Below, one piece after another: positions 33,058-43,848 of a DNA stretch of 64,000 nucleotides. The notes under the pieces were generated by a model. The model was given only the letters and a program-made list of their open reading frames with translations. It did no database searches and was not told the DNA's origin. Numbering within the stretch: position 1 is the stretch's first letter; every line of letters begins with the position of its first letter. The translations under genes and the position numbers were made by a program. Origin of the DNA: Halapricum hydrolyticum (GTDB taxonomy: Archaea; Halobacteriota; Halobacteria; Halobacteriales; Haloarculaceae); NCBI GenBank assembly GCA_025517565.1, contig JAOPKD010000002.1:309090-373089 (forward strand), given 5' to 3'.

Positions 33058-33476
33058 GCTCGGACTATCAGATCGGCCACGAAGGCGAGTTTACCTACCG
33101 TGGCTACACGCTCGAGGAGTTGCAGGACATGGAGCTCGAGGAAGTCGCGGAACTGTTGCCCGCACGCATGCGGCGAAGTATCGAACGCGGCCTGTCCTAC
33201 GAGAAACAGCAGTTGCTCGAGGAAGCCCGCGAGGCCGACGAGGACGAGACGGCCAACGACCCGATCCGAACCCACCTGCGGGACATGCCGGTCCTGCCGG
33301 AGTTCGTCGGGTTGACCTTCGCCGTCCACAACGGCCAGAGCTTCGAGCGTGTGAAGGTCGAGCCGGAGATGCTCGGTCACTACCTCGGTGAGTTCCAGCT
33401 CACCCGCACGTCGGTCGAACACGGACAGGCCGGTATCGGGGCGACCCGATCCTCGAAGTTCGTACCGCTCAAGTAA
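33054..33476 (+). CDS. rps19: 30S ribosomal protein S19
   Basis: A 140-residue small-subunit head protein, normal haloarchaeal length. Its signature is [20 protein letters not shown], then [20 protein letters not shown]. It overlaps rpl2 by 4 bases. Confidence 0.97.
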   Translation: MSSDYQIGHEGEFTYRGYTLEELQDMELEEVAELLPARMRRSIERGLSYEKQQLLEEAREADEDETANDPIRTHLRDMPVLPEFVGLTFAVHNGQSFERVKVEPEMLGHYLGEFQLTRTSVEHGQAGIGATRSSKFVPLK

Positions 33477-33478
33477 CT

Positions 33479-33940
33479 ATGGGAATCAGCTACTCAGTCG
33501 ACGCCGACCCCGAGACGACCGCGAAAGCGATGCTCCGGGAGCGGCAGATGAGCCACAAGCACAGCAAGGCCATCGCCCGGGAAATCAAGGGCAAGACAGC
33601 CGGCGAGGCTGTCGAGTACCTCGAGGCTGTCATCGAGGGGGACCAGCCGGTCCCCTTCCGACAGCACAACTCGGGCGTCGGCCACCGGAAAAACATCGAC
33701 GGCTGGGACGCCGGTCGCTTCCCAGAGAAGGCCAGCAAGGCCTTCCTGGACCTGCTCGAAAACGCGATCAACAACGCCGACGAGCAGGGCTTCGACGGTG
33801 AGAGCATGACGGTCATGCACTGTGCCGCCCACAAGGTCGGCGAAGTCGAAGGCCGCCAGCCCCGCGCGATGGGGCGAGCCTCGCCGTTCAACAGCATGGA
33901 AGTCGACGTCGAACTCATCCTCGAGGAGGTCGAAGAATAA
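33479..33940 (+). CDS. rpl22: 50S ribosomal protein L22
   Basis: A 153-residue large-subunit protein reaching into the exit tunnel. It contains KAMLRERQMSHKHSKAIARE, SGVGHRKNIDGWDAGRFPEK and the beta-hairpin region MGRASPFNSMEVDVELILEE. It overlaps rps3 by 1 base. Confidence 0.97.
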   Translation: MGISYSVDADPETTAKAMLRERQMSHKHSKAIAREIKGKTAGEAVEYLEAVIEGDQPVPFRQHNSGVGHRKNIDGWDAGRFPEKASKAFLDLLENAINNADEQGFDGESMTVMHCAAHKVGEVEGRQPRAMGRASPFNSMEVDVELILEEVEE

Positions 33941-34881
33941 TGGCGGACGAACAGCAGTTCATCGAGGACGGACTCCAGCGGACCCAGATCGACGAGTTCT
34001 TCGCCGAAGAGCTGGGCCGTGCGGGCTACGGCGGCATGGACGTCGCCAAGACGCCGATGGGGACTCAGATCGTCCTCAAGGCCGAAAAGCCCGGGATGGT
34101 CATCGGCAAGGGCGGGAAGAACATCCGCAAGCTCACGAACACGCTCGAAGAGCGGTTCGACCTGGAGGACCCACAGGTGGACGTCCAGGAAGTCGAAGAG
34201 CCGGACTTGAACGCCCAGATCGTCGCCGACCGGCTGGCGAACGCCCTGGAGCGTGGCTGGTACTTCCGGAAGGCCGGTCACACCACGATCGACCGGATCA
34301 TGGAAGCCGGCGCGAAGGGTGCCGAGATCGTCCTCTCGGGGAAGGTCACGGGTGCACGCTCGCGCGTGGAGAAGTTCAACCGTGGCTACATCAAGCACAA
34401 CGGTGAGCCTGCCCAGAACATCGTCGACCACGGGCAGGGCGTCGCAGTGATGAAGCTCGGCACGATCGGTGTGGACGTCAAGATCATCCCGCCGGACGCC
34501 GAGCTGCCCGACGACTTCGAGATCTACGAGGACGTCGACGTCGCCGATTACGTCGAGGACGTCGAGGGCGAGACCGTCGAGGAACTCCTCGAGGGCGAAC
34601 CCGAAGAGGATGAGGCCGCAGCGCCCGAAGCCGCCGAGGAGACGCCCGACGTCGACGAAGAGGTCGTCGAGGAAGCGCCCGAAGACTTCGAGGACGTCGA
34701 CGTGCCTGACGACGATGACGTCGAGGAGGAACTCGACGAACTCGAAGAGGCCGTCGACGAGGAACTCGACGAGGAGACCGAGGCGGAAGCCGAGGAACTC
34801 CTGGACGAAATGGACGACGAACCGGCCGACGCCGACGACGAGTCGGCGTCAGCCGACACCGACGAGGAGGATGAACAATGA
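33940..34881 (+). CDS. rps3: 30S ribosomal protein S3
   Basis: A 313-residue small-subunit protein with a KH domain ([20 protein letters not shown]) and S3 C-terminal domain ([40 protein letters not shown]). The last ~100 residues are an almost purely Glu/Asp/Ala tail, an exaggerated haloarchaeal feature. It overlaps rpl29 by 4 bases. Confidence 0.97.
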   Translation: MADEQQFIEDGLQRTQIDEFFAEELGRAGYGGMDVAKTPMGTQIVLKAEKPGMVIGKGGKNIRKLTNTLEERFDLEDPQVDVQEVEEPDLNAQIVADRLANALERGWYFRKAGHTTIDRIMEAGAKGAEIVLSGKVTGARSRVEKFNRGYIKHNGEPAQNIVDHGQGVAVMKLGTIGVDVKIIPPDAELPDDFEIYEDVDVADYVEDVEGETVEELLEGEPEEDEAAAPEAAEETPDVDEEVVEEAPEDFEDVDVPDDDDVEEELDELEEAVDEELDEETEAEAEELLDEMDDEPADADDESASADTDEEDEQ

Positions 34882-35084
34882 GCATCATCCACGTCGAAGA
34901 GCTGCGTGACATGACGCCCGCGGAACGGCAGAACGAGCTCGAAGAGCTCGAGACGGAGCTGCTGAACGCCGAGGCCGTCAAGGCCGCCGGTGGTGCGCCG
35001 GACAATCCCGGACGTATCGGCGAGCTCCGTCGGACGATCGCGCGGATCAAAACGATCCAGCGCGAAGAGGGTGATCTCGAATGA
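34878..35084 (+). CDS. rpl29: 50S ribosomal protein L29
   Basis: A 68-residue two-helix protein near the tunnel exit: [20 protein letters not shown] and [20 protein letters not shown]. It overlaps the following micro-ORF by 4 bases (ATGA). Confidence 0.96.
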   Translation: MSIIHVEELRDMTPAERQNELEELETELLNAEAVKAAGGAPDNPGRIGELRRTIARIKTIQREEGDLE

Positions 35085-35149
35085 GATCACCGCACCGTCG
35101 CAGCGGCGTCAGCAGCGAGAAGCGAGACCTCGACGAGGAGGAACAGTAA
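35081..35149 (+). CDS. 22-residue micro-ORF between rpl29 and rnp1
   Basis: An ATG in the ATGA overlap with rpl29 opens a 22-codon frame ([20 protein letters not shown], then EQ) ending 1 bp before rnp1. The spacing follows the coupling pattern of the rest of the operon, so ribosomes could translate it. It is too short for homology. It may only carry translating ribosomes from rpl29 to rnp1. Confidence 0.4.
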   Translation: MRSPHRRSGVSSEKRDLDEEEQ

Positions 35150-35150
35150 G

Positions 35151-35438
35151 ATGACACGCACGCCCGAGACGCTCGCGCGACACGAACTGGTCGGACTCGA
35201 CGTTCGCGTCACTGTGGCGTCCGATCCCGACCTGCTGGATATCGAAGGCGAGGTCGTCATGGAGACGACCAACACGTTGCACGTCGAGCGAGCCGACCGG
35301 GCGTGGCAGGTGCCGAAGGCCGCCGCGACGTTTGCGTTCACCCTGCCGAGCGGTGAGACAGTCCGCATCGAGGGCGAGCGACTCGTCGCGCGACCGGCCC
35401 GACGCACAGAACACACAGGTGATTCCACATGGCGATAG
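35151..35438 (+). CDS. rnp1: Ribonuclease P protein component 1 (Rpp29/Pop4)
   Basis: A 95-residue RNase P subunit that helps process tRNA 5' ends. The Sm-like barrel is visible as [40 protein letters not shown] and [20 protein letters not shown]. Its presence between rpl29 and rps17 is the conserved archaeal arrangement. It overlaps rps17 by 10 bp. Confidence 0.95.
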   Translation: MTRTPETLARHELVGLDVRVTVASDPDLLDIEGEVVMETTNTLHVERADRAWQVPKAAATFAFTLPSGETVRIEGERLVARPARRTEHTGDSTWR

Positions 35439-35761
35439 GACTGAACGTACAACAGCCGGAGACGAGCTGTGACGACGAGAACTGTCCGTTCCACGGCACC
35501 CTCTCGGTGCGCGGACAGACGCTCGAAGGCACAGTCGCCTCCACAGACATGGAGAAGACCGTCGTCGTCGAGCGCGAATACGACGTCAAGGTACCCAAGT
35601 ACGACCGCTACATGAAACGGCGGTCCCGGGTGCCAGCGCACGCACCGCCGTGCCTCGACATCGAGGTCGGCGACACGGTCACGATAGCAGAGACACGACC
35701 GCTCTCGAAGACGAAATCTCACGTCGTCGTCGACGTGACCCCCGAAGGAGGTGAGGAGTGA
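35429..35761 (+). CDS. rps17: 30S ribosomal protein S17
   Basis: A 110-residue OB-fold small-subunit protein. It has [40 protein letters not shown] and [20 protein letters not shown]. Its stop shares a base with the rpl14 ATG. Confidence 0.97.
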   Translation: MAIGLNVQQPETSCDDENCPFHGTLSVRGQTLEGTVASTDMEKTVVVEREYDVKVPKYDRYMKRRSRVPAHAPPCLDIEVGDTVTIAETRPLSKTKSHVVVDVTPEGGEE

Positions 35762-36159
35762 TGGAAGCGCTGAAAGCAGACGTCACCCAGGGCCTGGAGA
35801 AAGGCTCGCTGATCAACTGTGCCGACAACACCGGCGCACGCGAACTCAAAGTGATCAGCATCAGCAACTACCAGGGAACCAAGAACCGCCATCCCAAGGC
35901 GGGTCTGGGTGACAAGATCACCGTCTCGGTCACCAAGGGGACGCCGGAGATGCGTCGCCAGGTGCTCGAGGCGGTCGTCATCCGCCAGCGCAAGCCCATC
36001 CGTCGGCCCGACGGTACGCGCGTCAAATACGAAGACAACGCGGCCGTCATCGTCGACGAGAACGAGGACCCCCGCGGGACCGAGATCAAGGGTCCCGTCG
36101 CGCGGGAAGTCGCAGAGCGGTTCGGCAGTATCGCCTCGACAGCGACAATGATCGTATAG
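35761..36159 (+). CDS. rpl14: 50S ribosomal protein L14
   Basis: A 132-residue large-subunit protein. It has [20 protein letters not shown], then [20 protein letters not shown] and [23 protein letters not shown] 35761 is preferred over the GTG three bases upstream, matching the family start [11 protein letters not shown]. Confidence 0.97.
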   Translation: MEALKADVTQGLEKGSLINCADNTGARELKVISISNYQGTKNRHPKAGLGDKITVSVTKGTPEMRRQVLEAVVIRQRKPIRRPDGTRVKYEDNAAVIVDENEDPRGTEIKGPVAREVAERFGSIASTATMIV

Positions 36160-36163
36160 AACC

Positions 36164-36526
36164 ATGAGCAAGCAACCATCGAAACAGCGAACCCAGACAC
36201 GGCGCGCCCCGCTGCACGAGAAGCAAAAGCAGGTCCGGGCGACGCTGGCGGCGGATCTCCGCGAGGAGTACGGCCAGCGGTCGGTCCGCGTCAACGAGGG
36301 CGACACCGTCGAGGTCATGCGCGGCGACTTTGCCGGCGAGGAAGGCGACGTCGTCGATGTCGACCTCAGAGACGCTGTCGTACACGTCGAGGACGTGACC
36401 CTCGAGACGGCCGACGGGGAAGAGGTCCCCCGGCCGCTCGAGCCGAGCAACCTCCGCGTGATCGACCTCGACCTCGAGGACGATCGTCGGCAGGCGCGTC
36501 TGGAAAGCGAGGAGGATAGCGCATGA
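36164..36526 (+). CDS. rpl24: 50S ribosomal protein L24
   Basis: A 120-residue protein with a KOW motif ([20 protein letters not shown]), an assembly initiator of the large subunit. The N-terminal basic segment [20 protein letters not shown] is typical of archaeal L24. It overlaps rps4e by 4 bases. Confidence 0.97.
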   Translation: MSKQPSKQRTQTRRAPLHEKQKQVRATLAADLREEYGQRSVRVNEGDTVEVMRGDFAGEEGDVVDVDLRDAVVHVEDVTLETADGEEVPRPLEPSNLRVIDLDLEDDRRQARLESEEDSA

Positions 36527-37347
36527 GCAATCATCAGAAACGACTCTCGGTACCGAACAGTTGGCCAGTCGAGCGAAAGACACAGACGTTCACCGTCAAG
36601 GCCGACGCCGGCCCGCACGGTGAGGACGGCGTCCCCCTGCTGATCGTCCTTCGGGACGTGCTCGGGTACGTCGACAACCGCAAGGAAGCCCGCTACGCGC
36701 TGAATCAGGATCAGATCCTGATCAACGGCACGCCCGAGAGCGACGAATCGCGCCCGGTCGGGATGTTCGACATCCTGGCGTTTACCGAGCGCGAGGAGTA
36801 CTACCGGGTGTTCCCCGGCCAGGGTGGCCGGCTCGCGCTGACGGCCATCGACGAAGACGCAGCCGAGTCCAAACTCGGCAAGATCGTCGGCAAGCAGTAC
36901 GTCCCCGGCGGCGACGTCCAGATGACGTTGCACGACGGACACACGCTGCTGGTCGACGACGCCAGCGAGTACGCCCCCGGCGACTCGATCGTCATCGCCA
37001 ACGACGACGACGAGATCGTCGCCCACTTCGAGTACGAGGAGGGTGCACTCGTCACTGCAGTCGACGGCCAGCACGCCGGCGAGATCGGCACGATCGACGA
37101 GGTCCAGGTCACCGCCAGCTCCTCGCCGAACAACGTCCTGGTCGCCCAGGAAGACGGTGCAGGCTTCGAGACGATCGAAGAGTACGTCGTCGTCATCGAC
37201 GAGAACTTCACGAGTGACGACGAGGACGAGCAGGCCGCGCCCGAGGCCGACGCAGGGGCCGAGACGCCCGACGAGGCCGACGCGGAGACGGACGACGAGG
37301 AAGCCACCGAGGCGGACGCTGAAGAAGACGGAGGTGACGACGAATGA
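36523..37347 (+). CDS. rps4e: 30S ribosomal protein S4e with long acidic tail
   Basis: A 274-residue small-subunit protein. The core has [20 protein letters not shown], an S4-like RNA-binding region ([20 protein letters not shown]) and a KOW-like C-terminus. The final ~45 residues are an almost pure Asp/Glu/Ala repeat, so it is longer than the ~235 residues I expect in haloarchaea. It overlaps rpl5 by 4 bases. Confidence 0.96.
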   Translation: MSNHQKRLSVPNSWPVERKTQTFTVKADAGPHGEDGVPLLIVLRDVLGYVDNRKEARYALNQDQILINGTPESDESRPVGMFDILAFTEREEYYRVFPGQGGRLALTAIDEDAAESKLGKIVGKQYVPGGDVQMTLHDGHTLLVDDASEYAPGDSIVIANDDDEIVAHFEYEEGALVTAVDGQHAGEIGTIDEVQVTASSSPNNVLVAQEDGAGFETIEEYVVVIDENFTSDDEDEQAAPEADAGAETPDEADAETDDEEATEADAEEDGGDDE

Positions 37348-37871
37348 GCTCCGAGACCGAGAGTAGCTTCCACGAGATGCGCGAGCCGCGCATCGAGAAA
37401 GTCGTCGTCCACATGGGTGTCGGCGAAGGCGGTCGAGAACTCGCCAACGCCGAGGACATCCTCGAGGAGGTCACCGGCCAGGAGTCCGTTCGGACCCAGG
37501 CCAAAGAGACCGTCGGCGAGTTCAACATCCGTCAGGGAGACCCGATCGGTGCGAAGGTCACGCTACGGGACGAACAGGCCGAGCAGTTCCTGGAGACGGC
37601 ACTGCCCCTGGTCGATCTCGACGCGGGACAGTTCGACGACACGGGCAACTTCAGCTTCGGTGTCGAGGAACACACCGAGTTCCCGAGCCAGGAGTACGAC
37701 CCGACGATCGGGATCTACGGGCTGGACGTGACGGTCAACCTCGTCCGTCCGGGCTACCGCGTCGCCAAGCGCGAAAAGGCCGCCCGTTCGATTCCCTCGA
37801 ACCACCGACTCGATCCGGAGGACGCGGTCGAGTTCGTCGAGTCGATCTTCGATGTGGAGGTGAACGAATGA
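37344..37871 (+). CDS. rpl5: 50S ribosomal protein L5
   Basis: A 175-residue protein binding 5S rRNA. It has [20 protein letters not shown], then [20 protein letters not shown] and [20 protein letters not shown]. It overlaps rps14 by 4 bases. Confidence 0.97.
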   Translation: MSSETESSFHEMREPRIEKVVVHMGVGEGGRELANAEDILEEVTGQESVRTQAKETVGEFNIRQGDPIGAKVTLRDEQAEQFLETALPLVDLDAGQFDDTGNFSFGVEEHTEFPSQEYDPTIGIYGLDVTVNLVRPGYRVAKREKAARSIPSNHRLDPEDAVEFVESIFDVEVNE

Positions 37872-38053
37872 GCGAATCCGAGCAGGAATCGAAAGAAGCC
37901 ACTGGCGAGCAGGCCGCGAAGCGAACCGAGCAGATGCAGGCCTGCCAGCGTTGCGGTCGCGAGCAGGGACTGGTCGGGAAGTACGATATCTGGCTGTGTC
38001 GCCAGTGCTTCCGAGAGATCTCCCGCGACATGGGCTTCAAGAAGTACAGCTAA
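37868..38053 (+). CDS. rps14: 30S ribosomal protein S14 (zinc form)
   Basis: A 61-residue protein with an intact zinc site, C26/C29 and C44/C47 ([27 protein letters not shown]). It sits in the small-subunit head. The N-terminal ~20 residues are an acidic extension. Confidence 0.96.
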   Translation: MSESEQESKEATGEQAAKRTEQMQACQRCGREQGLVGKYDIWLCRQCFREISRDMGFKKYS

Positions 38054-38055
38054 CA

Positions 38056-38448
38056 ATGACAGGAAACGATCCACTCAGCAACGCGCTGTCGGCGATCGAC
38101 AACGCCGAGGGCGTCGGAAAGCTGACACAGACAGTCGAGCCCGCCTCGAACGAGATCGGCAGCGTACTCGAAGTCTTCTACGACAGCGGGTACATCGGCG
38201 GCTTCGAGTTCGTCGACGACGGTAAAGCCGGGAAGTTCGAGGTCGAACTAAAGGGTGCGATCAACGAGTGTGGCTCCGTCCAGCCCCGCTACTCGGCGGG
38301 CGCTGACGAGTTCGAGAAGTGGGAGAAGCGGTTCCTCCCCGCGCAGGACTACGGCGCACTCGTTGTTACCACCAGCCACGGGATCATGAGCCACTACGAG
38401 GCCCGCCAGCAGGGCGTCGGTGGCCAGGTGATCGCATACGTCTACTAA
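38056..38448 (+). CDS. rps8: 30S ribosomal protein S8
   Basis: A 130-residue central-domain small-subunit protein starting [20 protein letters not shown]. It has [20 protein letters not shown] and ends with [20 protein letters not shown]. Start ATG 38056 lies 2 bp after the rps14 stop. Confidence 0.97.
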   Translation: MTGNDPLSNALSAIDNAEGVGKLTQTVEPASNEIGSVLEVFYDSGYIGGFEFVDDGKAGKFEVELKGAINECGSVQPRYSAGADEFEKWEKRFLPAQDYGALVVTTSHGIMSHYEARQQGVGGQVIAYVY

Positions 38449-38450
38449 CA

Positions 38451-38987
38451 ATGGCACGAACAGTACTCGAAATTCCGGACGATGTCAGCGCCGAGATGGA
38501 CCATCTCGAGCTGACAGTCGAGGGACCGCAGGGCAGCGTTACGCGCCGACTCTGGTACCCGGACGTCTCAGTCGATGTTGAGAGCGACGAGGTCGTCATC
38601 GAGTCCGACGAAGACGACGCCAAGACGCGCGCGACTGTCGGGACCTTCGAGAGCCACGTGGAGAACATGTTCCACGGGGTCACCGAAGGCTGGGAATACA
38701 AGATGGAGATCTTCTACTCTCACTTCCCGATGCAGGTCCGCGCCGAAAGCGACGAGGTCGTCATCGAGAACTTCCTCGGGGAGAAGGCCCCGCGGAAGAC
38801 GCCGATCCACGGTGACACCGAGGTCGACGTCGACGGCGAGGAGATCACGCTCTCCGGGCCGAGCATCGAGGACGTCGGCCAGACGGCTGCTGATATCGAG
38901 CAGCTGACCCGCGTCACGGACAAGGACGTCCGGGTCTTCCAGGACGGCGTCTACATCACCGAGAAACCGAACCGAGGTGACGCCTGA
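38451..38987 (+). CDS. rpl6: 50S ribosomal protein L6
   Basis: A 178-residue protein of two repeated domains next to the sarcin-ricin loop. It has [40 protein letters not shown] and [20 protein letters not shown]. It overlaps rpl32e by 1 base. Confidence 0.97.
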   Translation: MARTVLEIPDDVSAEMDHLELTVEGPQGSVTRRLWYPDVSVDVESDEVVIESDEDDAKTRATVGTFESHVENMFHGVTEGWEYKMEIFYSHFPMQVRAESDEVVIENFLGEKAPRKTPIHGDTEVDVDGEEITLSGPSIEDVGQTAADIEQLTRVTDKDVRVFQDGVYITEKPNRGDA

Positions 38988-39712
38988 TGGCAGATAACAA
39001 CGAGACAGACGCCGACGAGTTCGAGGAGTTGACAGACATCAGCGGCGTCGGCGACGCGAAAGCCGAGGCGCTGCGCGAGGCCGGCTTCGAGACGATCGAA
39101 GACGTCCGCGCCGCCTCCCAGGAAGAACTCGCGGAGGCCGACGGCGTCGGGAACGCGCTCGCTGCGCGTATCAAAGCCGACGTCGGCGGGCTCGAAGTCT
39201 CCGAAGAGGCCGCGGGCGAGGTCGAGGAAGAAGCACCCGAGGAGACATCAGAAGCCGAAGAAGAAGTCGAGACGGAGCTCCAGCCCCGAGGGCTGGTCGA
39301 GAAGACGCCGGATCTGGACGAGGACACCGAACGGCTGCTGACCCAGCGCAAGCGGGTCGGCAAGCCGCAGTTCAACCGCCAGGACTACCACAAGAAAAAG
39401 CGCACTCCGACTTCCTGGCGCGAACCCCGCGGTGGCCTCTCCAAGCAGCGGCGAGGCATCAAGGGCAAGGGGCCGAAAGTCGAAGCCGGCTTCCGGACGC
39501 CCAAGGAAGTACGCGGCCTGCACCCCAGCGGCTTCGAGGAGGTCCGCGTGCACAACGTGGACGACCTCGACGACGTCGACGGTGACACCCAGGCTGTACG
39601 CATCGCCTCGAAAGTCGGCGCGCGCAAGCGCGAACGGATCGAGGAAGCCGCCGAGGACGCCGGCATTCGCGTCCTCAATCCCACATACGTTGAAGTGGAG
39701 GTGTCAGAATGA
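38987..39712 (+). CDS. rpl32e: 50S ribosomal protein L32e with helix-hairpin-helix extension
   Basis: A 241-residue protein. The C-terminal ~140 residues are L32e proper ([60 protein letters not shown]). The first ~65 residues form helix-hairpin-helix motifs ([39 protein letters not shown]), a known haloarchaeal extension. An acidic linker joins them. It overlaps rpl19e by 4 bases. Confidence 0.96.
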   Translation: MADNNETDADEFEELTDISGVGDAKAEALREAGFETIEDVRAASQEELAEADGVGNALAARIKADVGGLEVSEEAAGEVEEEAPEETSEAEEEVETELQPRGLVEKTPDLDEDTERLLTQRKRVGKPQFNRQDYHKKKRTPTSWREPRGGLSKQRRGIKGKGPKVEAGFRTPKEVRGLHPSGFEEVRVHNVDDLDDVDGDTQAVRIASKVGARKRERIEEAAEDAGIRVLNPTYVEVEVSE

Positions 39713-40161
39713 GTGATCTTAGCGCACAGAAGCGACTGGCCGCGGACGTGCTGGACGTCGGCAAGAACCGGATCTGGTTCGATCCCGACGCACAGGGCGA
39801 GATCGCCGACGCGATCACACGTGAGGACGTCCGCGAACTGGTCGATGAGGGACTCATCCAGACGAAGGAAGCCGGCGGCAACTCCCGCGGTCGCGCCAAA
39901 GAGCGCCAGCAGAAACGCTCCTATGGCCACCAGAAGGGACACGGTTCCCGCAAAGGGAAAGCCGGCGGTCGCGAGAACGAGAAAGACGACTGGCAGTCGC
40001 GCATCCGCGCTCAGCGGCGTCGGCTGCGCGAGCTTCGCGACGAGGAAGAGACGCTGAGTCCCACGGAGTATCGCACGCTATACAACCGCGCGAGCGGCGG
40101 CGAGTTCGATTCGGTCGCCGACCTCGAGCGGTATATCGACGAACAATTCGGTGAGAATTGA
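39709..40161 (+). CDS. rpl19e: 50S ribosomal protein L19e
   Basis: A 150-residue archaeal/eukaryotic-type protein. It has [20 protein letters not shown], then [20 protein letters not shown] and [20 protein letters not shown]. It overlaps rpl18 by 1 base. Confidence 0.97.
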   Translation: MSDLSAQKRLAADVLDVGKNRIWFDPDAQGEIADAITREDVRELVDEGLIQTKEAGGNSRGRAKERQQKRSYGHQKGHGSRKGKAGGRENEKDDWQSRIRAQRRRLRELRDEEETLSPTEYRTLYNRASGGEFDSVADLERYIDEQFGEN

Positions 40162-40724
40162 TGGCGACAGGACCACGATACAACGTTCCGATGCGCCGGC
40201 GCCGCGAGGCCCGGACGGATTACCATCAGCGGTTGCGCCTGTTGAAATCCGGCGAACCCCGCTTGGTCGCTCGCAAGAGCAACAAACATGTCAGGGCGCA
40301 GCTGGTGACGACGGGTCCCAACGGCGACGTGACGGCCGCGAGCGCAGTCTCCAGCGACCTCGAGGAATACGGCTGGGAAGCCCCAACGGGTAATCTCCCC
40401 GCCGCGTACCTCACGGGGCTGCTGGCCGGACTGCGGGCCGTCGAGGCCGGCTTCGAGTCGGCCGTGCTGGACATCGGACTCAACAGCCCGACCCCCGGTA
40501 GTAAAGTATTCGCAGTGCAGGAAGGCGCAATCGACGCCGGCCTGGAAATCCCCCACAACGACGAGGTACTCGCGCCCTGGGAGCGCACGCGCGGCGAGCA
40601 CATCGCCGAGTACGCCGAGTCCCTGGACGAGGACCTCTACAGTGGGGACTTCGACGCGACGGAACTGCCGTCGCATTTCGACGAGATCCGAGAGACCCTC
40701 CTGGAGGGTGACATCGACCTATGA
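40161..40724 (+). CDS. rpl18: 50S ribosomal protein L18
   Basis: A 187-residue 5S rRNA-binding protein starting [20 protein letters not shown]. It has [20 protein letters not shown] and [20 protein letters not shown]. It overlaps rps5 by 4 bases. Confidence 0.97.
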   Translation: MATGPRYNVPMRRRREARTDYHQRLRLLKSGEPRLVARKSNKHVRAQLVTTGPNGDVTAASAVSSDLEEYGWEAPTGNLPAAYLTGLLAGLRAVEAGFESAVLDIGLNSPTPGSKVFAVQEGAIDAGLEIPHNDEVLAPWERTRGEHIAEYAESLDEDLYSGDFDATELPSHFDEIRETLLEGDIDL

Positions 40725-41359
40725 GCGAGCAAGACGGATGGACACCACGGACGCGGCTCGGCCGGAAAGTAGCCGAGGGCGAGATCGAGACGATGCAGGA
40801 CGCCCTCAACGCCGGTCTGCCGCTGAAAGAACCGGAGATCGTAGACCAGCTCGTCCCCGACCTGGAGGACGAAGTACTGGACATCAACATGGTCCAGCGG
40901 ATGACCGACTCGGGTCGCCGGGTCAAGTTCCGCTGTGTCGTCGTCGTGGGCAACCGCGACGGGCTGGTCGGCTACGCCGAGGGGCGTGACGACCAGGTCG
41001 GCGGCGCGATCCAGAAGGCGATCGACATCGCCAAGCTCAACCTCATCGACGTCTCCCGGAGCTGTGGCTCCTGGGAGTGTGGCTGTGGCCGACCGCACAC
41101 GGTCGCGCTGCGCACGACCGGCAAGGCCGGAAGCGTCGAAGTCGAACTCCAGCCCGCCCCGCGCGGGCTGGGCCTGGCGGGCGGAGAGACCGTCCGCAAG
41201 GTGCTCGAGCTCGCAGGTATCGAGGACATCTGGACGCGTTCGTCCGGGAACACGCGCACGACGGTCAACTTCGCGAAGGCGACGTTCAACGCCCTTCGCA
41301 ACACCGCCGAAGCGCGTGTACCCGAGCGAGCATACGAGAAGCGTGAGGTGATCGAATGA
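40721..41359 (+). CDS. rps5: 30S ribosomal protein S5
   Basis: A 212-residue protein involved in decoding fidelity. It has the S5 double-stranded-RNA-binding-like domain ([27 protein letters not shown]-equivalent [20 protein letters not shown]) and C-terminal [20 protein letters not shown]. It overlaps rpl30 by 4 bases. Confidence 0.97.
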   Translation: MSEQDGWTPRTRLGRKVAEGEIETMQDALNAGLPLKEPEIVDQLVPDLEDEVLDINMVQRMTDSGRRVKFRCVVVVGNRDGLVGYAEGRDDQVGGAIQKAIDIAKLNLIDVSRSCGSWECGCGRPHTVALRTTGKAGSVEVELQPAPRGLGLAGGETVRKVLELAGIEDIWTRSSGNTRTTVNFAKATFNALRNTAEARVPERAYEKREVIE

Positions 41360-41826
41360 TGAAGGCAGTCGTTCAGATTCGTGGCGAGGTCAACATGTCT
41401 GGCGACGTCGAGGACACCCTCGACATGCTGAACCTGGGTCGCGTCAACCACGCGACGCTGGTGCCGGACACGGACGCCTATCACGGCATGATTACGAAAG
41501 TCAACGACTGGGTCGCGTACGGCGAACCCAGCCAGGACGTCCTGGAGACCGTCCTCAAGAAGCGCGCCGAACCGCTTGAAGGGGACGGTTTCGACGACGA
41601 CAGCTGGTGGGCGACCTGGGAGACTGACTACGATAGTGTCGGTGCGCTCGCGGAAGCGCTGCTCGACGAGGAGACGACCCTGAAAGAGCAGGGGCTGTCA
41701 CCGACGCTCCGGCTGCACCCGCCGCGTGGTGGTCACGACGGGATCAAACACCCGACCAAGGAAGGCGGGCAGCTCGGCAAACAGACGACCGAAGATATCG
41801 ACGAGCTCCTGGAGGCGATGCGATAA
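41356..41826 (+). CDS. rpl30: 50S ribosomal protein L30
   Basis: A 156-residue archaeal L30 with [40 protein letters not shown] and [20 protein letters not shown]. Two adjacent ATGs at 41356 and 41359 are both possible; the first gives the ATGA overlap used throughout the operon. It overlaps rpl15 by 1 base. Confidence 0.96.
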   Translation: MMKAVVQIRGEVNMSGDVEDTLDMLNLGRVNHATLVPDTDAYHGMITKVNDWVAYGEPSQDVLETVLKKRAEPLEGDGFDDDSWWATWETDYDSVGALAEALLDEETTLKEQGLSPTLRLHPPRGGHDGIKHPTKEGGQLGKQTTEDIDELLEAMR

Positions 41827-42311
41827 TGACGAGCAAGAAGAAACGCCAGCGCGGTTCGCGAACCCATGGCGGCGGCTCGCACAAGAATCGACGCGGGGCC
41901 GGCCACCGTGGCGGTCGCGGCGCGGCCGGTCGCGACAAACACGAGTTCCACAACCACGAGCCGCTCGGCAAGTCCGGGTTCACGCGCCCGGAGAAGGCAA
42001 AGGAGACCGTCGAGACGATCGACGTTCGCGAACTCGACGAGGACGCGCCGCTGCTCGCAGCGGACGACCTCGCCGAGGAGACTGACGGCGGCTACCGGAT
42101 CGACGTCCGCGAGATCGTCGAGACGACTGCCGAGACGGACGTCGTGAAGGTGCTCGGTGCCGGGCAGGTTCGCAACGAACTCGAACTGGTTGCTGACGAC
42201 TTCTCCGAGACTGCTCGCGAGAAAGTCGAAGCAGCGGGCGGCAGCGTCGAGCTGACCGAACGCGGCGAGAAGCGACAGGCTGAAGACGAATCCGACGCCG
42301 ACAACGAATAA
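41826..42311 (+). CDS. rpl15: 50S ribosomal protein L15
   Basis: A 161-residue protein. Its basic N-terminus KKKRQRGSRTHGGGSHKNRR and GGRGAAGRDKHEFHNHEPLG penetrate 23S rRNA. The C-terminal globular part includes VVKVLGAGQVRNELELVADD. secY follows 2 bp later. Confidence 0.96.
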   Translation: MTSKKKRQRGSRTHGGGSHKNRRGAGHRGGRGAAGRDKHEFHNHEPLGKSGFTRPEKAKETVETIDVRELDEDAPLLAADDLAEETDGGYRIDVREIVETTAETDVVKVLGAGQVRNELELVADDFSETAREKVEAAGGSVELTERGEKRQAEDESDADNE

Positions 42312-42313
42312 CG

Positions 42314-43786
42314 ATGAGCTGGAAGGACACCGCCGAACCGTTGCTCACCCGCATGCCCTCCGTGGAGCGGCCCGACCGACACGTGCCGTTCAAACGGAAG
42401 CTTGCATGGACCGCCGGCGTGCTGGTCCTGTATTTCTTCCTGACGAACGTGTTCCTGTTTGGGCTCGAGCGCGGTGCCGGCAGCGACGCGTTCGGTCGTT
42501 TCCGATCGATCCTCGCGGGCGGACAGGGGACGATTGTACATCTCGGCATCGGCCCGATCGTCACGGGGAGCATCGTCTTGCAACTGCTGGGCGGTGCCAA
42601 CCTGCTGGGACTCGATACCCAGAACAACCCCCGCGACCAGGTCCTGTATCAGGGGCTGCAGAAGCTGCTGGTGATCACGATGGTCATTCTGACGGGGGTC
42701 CCGATGGTGTTCGCCGGGAACTTCCTGCCGGCGAGCGAGAGCCTTTCCCAGACGTTCCCGGGCGGCGCGTTCGGGGTGAACATGCTCATGTTCGGGCAGG
42801 TCTTCGTCGGCGGTGTCCTCATCCTGTACATGGACGAGGTGATCAGCAAATGGGGCGTCGGCAGCGGCGTCGGGCTGTTCATTATCGCCGGCGTGAGCCA
42901 GCGGCTCATCGGCGGACTCATCGCGATCGAACCACTCCCCGGCGGGACGATCGGCGTCATTCCGGCGTACATCCGGATGGCGCTCGGTGATCTTCCTGCG
43001 TCCGCGCCGAACCTCTTCTTCGGGTTCCAGAGTCCGAGCGGGCAGATCTCGGGGATTCTGGCGATCATCACGACGATCCTGATCTTCGTGATCGTCGTGT
43101 ACGCCGAGTCTGTCCGGGTCGAGATCCCGCTCAGTCACGCCCGAGTCAAGGGCGCACGCGGGCGTTTCCCGGTGAAACTCATCTACGCGAGCGTCCTGCC
43201 GATGATCCTCGTGCGGGCGCTCCAGCAGAACATCCAGTTCATCGGGCAGCTCCTCAATTCCCAGAGTTCGCTGCCGGCCTGGGTCGGACAGTATTCCGAC
43301 GGACAGCCCATCAGTGGGCTGTTCTACTATCTCGCACCCATCCAGTCACGGCGGGACTGGATGTGGTTCGTCGACAACCCGATGGGCAATCCGGAAGTCT
43401 GGCAGATCCTGTTGCGGGTGGCCGTGGACCTGACGTTCATGGTCGCCGGTGGCGCGATCTTCGCCATCTTCTGGGTCGAGACGACCGACATGGGGCCGGA
43501 AGCGACGGCCCAGCAGATCCAGAACTCCGGGATGCAGATCCCTGGATTCCGGCAGAACCCTGGCGTACTCGAGAAGGTGCTCGAACGATACATCCCGCAG
43601 GTGACCGTCATCGGCGGTGCGCTCGTCGGGCTGCTCGCGGTCGGCGCGAACATGCTCGGCACGATCGGCGGTGTCTCTGGAACGGGGCTGCTGCTGACCG
43701 TCTCGATCACCTACAAGCTCTACGAGGAGATCGCCGAAGAGCAACTCATGGAGATGCACCCCATGATGCGCCAGATGTTCGGCTAA
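42314..43786 (+). CDS. secY: Protein translocase subunit SecY
   Basis: A 490-residue ten-helix channel of the Sec translocon. It has the plug/helix-2 region GGQGTIVHLGIGPIVTGSIV, VISKWGVGSGVGLFIIAGVS, the cytoplasmic loop VKGARGRFPVKLIYASVLPM (ribosome-binding), and the terminal LYEEIAEEQLMEMHPMMRQM. It is the last gene of the superoperon. Confidence 0.97.
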   Translation: MSWKDTAEPLLTRMPSVERPDRHVPFKRKLAWTAGVLVLYFFLTNVFLFGLERGAGSDAFGRFRSILAGGQGTIVHLGIGPIVTGSIVLQLLGGANLLGLDTQNNPRDQVLYQGLQKLLVITMVILTGVPMVFAGNFLPASESLSQTFPGGAFGVNMLMFGQVFVGGVLILYMDEVISKWGVGSGVGLFIIAGVSQRLIGGLIAIEPLPGGTIGVIPAYIRMALGDLPASAPNLFFGFQSPSGQISGILAIITTILIFVIVVYAESVRVEIPLSHARVKGARGRFPVKLIYASVLPMILVRALQQNIQFIGQLLNSQSSLPAWVGQYSDGQPISGLFYYLAPIQSRRDWMWFVDNPMGNPEVWQILLRVAVDLTFMVAGGAIFAIFWVETTDMGPEATAQQIQNSGMQIPGFRQNPGVLEKVLERYIPQVTVIGGALVGLLAVGANMLGTIGGVSGTGLLLTVSITYKLYEEIAEEQLMEMHPMMRQMFG

Positions 43787-43822
43787 CTGACCGCAATTAT
43801 CACAGAATCCGCCGTAATTCTC

Positions 43823-43848
43823 CCTCGTTTTTCGTTCGCCGAACGAGG
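43823..43848 (+). terminator. Possible superoperon 3'-end hairpin
   Basis: A 7-bp stem CCTCGTT/AACGAGG encloses a 12-nt loop starting with a short T-run, 37 bp after the secY stop. Archaeal terminators are usually T-rich rather than hairpin-dependent, so this is tentative. Confidence 0.35.
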
